Positions 30,177-31,324 of a stretch of 31,324 bases of DNA are shown piece by piece; position 1 is the stretch's first letter, and each line of letters starts with the position of its first letter. The DNA is from Stentor coeruleus (Eukaryota > Ciliophora > Heterotrichea > Heterotrichida > Stentoridae), in assembly GCA_001970955.1 (NCBI GenBank), contig MPUH01000863.1:1-31324 (forward strand), given 5' to 3'. The translations under genes were made by a program, and so were the position numbers. A model generated the notes under the pieces. That model searched no databases, was not told the origin of the DNA, and saw only the letters and a program-made list of their open reading frames with translations.

Positions 30177-30414
30177 TGTTGAAAAAATGAGATTTGTTGA
30201 AAAGGACGATTATTATAGTTAAAATTTTTTGTAAGATGGATAAAATAAGACTTGGGTATAGAGAAATTTTGACTAAGAAAAGGATTTTAGGGTTTTTTAA
30301 AGGAATAAGTAAATTTGATAGAAATTAAGTTTGCTATAGGATGATGATAAAAATTTGGATTGGCCTGGAGTGAAAATATGGTTTGGATAGAGATTGCAAC
30401 CATAGGGAATATTT

Positions 30415-30527
30415 ATTAGAAAATAAGACTGGAGAATAAGATTGGAGAATAAGACTGGAGAATAAGATTGGAGAATAAGGTTGAGAATAAGATTGGAAAA
30501 TAAGATTTTAGGATAAGATTGAATAAG
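30415..30527 (+). repeat. 13-bp minisatellite, about nine units
   Basis: Tandem units close to ATTGGAGAATAAG run from 30415. The central four alternate ACTGGAGAATAAG and ATTGGAGAATAAG (30428-30479), implying a 26-bp higher-order unit. One unit is 12 nt and the last is 10 nt. Decayed units continue to about 30590. It lies 630 nt upstream of the PFK start, in G-rich flank. Confidence 0.9.
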
Positions 30528-31324
30528 ATTGGAATTAGAATGAGAAATAATATTTGATAATATGATTAGAGAATAAGATAAGCATTGTATAAGGTATCAA
30601 TACAATTTTAGAAGCCTTATTCGATTTGATAGTTTTCTCCACTAAGTAAATGCTACTTTATTATAAATTTATTATCTCTAGATAATTAGTTTAAGCAATT
30701 TTTGGAAGCATATGATCTTCAAAGAAATAATCTTTTTAATAAATCTTCAAGAATCCCAAAGGTATTACAAATATAAACTCTATTTTGAAATTTACTAGCA
30801 AAATCTTGTATGGAAAATATATTATCAGTCAAATATTATTAATATAATTATTTTTAAAATATTTCTTTTAATTTTAATAATAGTTTTATCTCTATATTGT
30901 TGTAAATCACTTGGTATATTTATTCTTTAAATTTATTAACTTTCTATAAGAACAGTATTATTGCATTTTTAATATATTTTAAAATAAGCATAAAGCTATT
31001 AAGCAACATGCATACTTTTACTCTCATAAAGTATCAAAAAAAAAATTTAGGAAGAAATAAACTTTTCTACAAATTATGTCTGAGGATAGCCTTCTAGAGT
31101 TCAGTAGATATTTAATATTTATTGAAGTTTGAAAGCAACTAGTTGAAATAACTTGAATAAAGCATAAGTTTTTTGATTTTCAATACGATTTAACAAAAAT
31201 AGCTATTAGATTAGAAGCATTCCTATCACTTGAAGAGATATTTCTCTTTCTCTTTTGATTTCTCTAGAATTTTATCTTTCCTTTTAATGCAATAAGCTAT
31301 TAATATAATGATTGCATATAATTC

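Larger units (their letters stand above)
29784..31324. other. Gene-poor right end
   Basis: No coding-like frame on either strand. From 29784 to about 30600 the plus strand is strongly G-rich and C-poor, the upstream flank of the PFK gene. It contains an assembly join (N at 30036) and a 13-bp minisatellite. From about 30600 to the end it is nearly featureless AT-rich DNA. No telomeric repeat is visible at either window edge. Confidence 0.55.

Noticed and set aside
1-31324. tRNA, rRNA, CRISPR array, insertion sequence or telomere
   Set aside because: I looked for cloverleaf B-box motifs, regular spacer repeats, terminal inverted repeats with transposase frames, and terminal G/C-rich telomere repeats, and found none by eye. 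A tRNA search program would be more reliable.

Overview
The window looks like macronuclear DNA of a heterotrich ciliate, most likely Stentor or a close relative. Four observations support this. The DNA is very AT-rich. Long frames (up to about 2,080 codons once an assembly break is repaired) contain no internal TAA, TAG or TGA, and all three seem to serve as terminators, so the code is standard. Two genes are each interrupted by an intron of exactly 15 nt (GTAA...TAG), a heterotrich hallmark. The gene set is typical of alveolates: a P4-ATPase-like/guanylyl cyclase fusion, a calcium-dependent protein kinase (CDPK), a double-length PPi-type phosphofructokinase and a class E cAMP-receptor-like GPCR. 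Naming the genus is inference.

Layout, left to right. 1-173 is the 3' end of a membrane protein gene (+). 517-1083 (-) is an N-terminally lipidated jacalin-fold protein. 1748-2070 holds a doubtful, frameshifted small ORF. 2561-3424 (-) is the GPCR. 3625-4731 (-) is a ubiquitin-specific protease whose catalytic Cys box appears only after a 15-nt intron is removed. 5662-6006 (+) and 6722-8713 (+) are secreted or surface proteins; the larger is an internally duplicated, Cys-rich, probably GPI-anchored protein. 9404-9952 (-) is a small basic disordered protein. 11572-17861 (+) is the giant guanylyl cyclase, artificially split at an N. 18349-20208 (+) is a coiled-coil DENN protein. A head-to-tail minus-strand block follows: PPi-PFK (29783-26295), CDPK (26143-24704) and a TPR/disordered protein (24683-20721). 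Only 20 nt separate the CDPK stop from the TPR start. 29784-31324 is gene-poor and carries a 13-bp minisatellite.

Functional reading. Four genes point to second-messenger signalling (GPCR, cGMP synthesis, Ca2+-dependent kinase, DENN/Rab control), and others serve protein turnover, glycolysis and the cell surface. No operon-like logic is claimed.

Two single-N positions (16202 and 30036) are each flanked by direct duplicates. They are best read as unmerged contig overlaps. The first breaks the cyclase frame; the second shows 3 mismatches in 139 nt, suggesting two haplotypes.

The least expected pattern is compositional. Read on the coding strand, genes tend to start in C-rich, G-poor sequence (about 89 C to 9 G in the 350 nt before the cyclase ATG) and drift to G-rich, C-poor sequence. 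Long genes seem to repeat this drift several times in a sawtooth.
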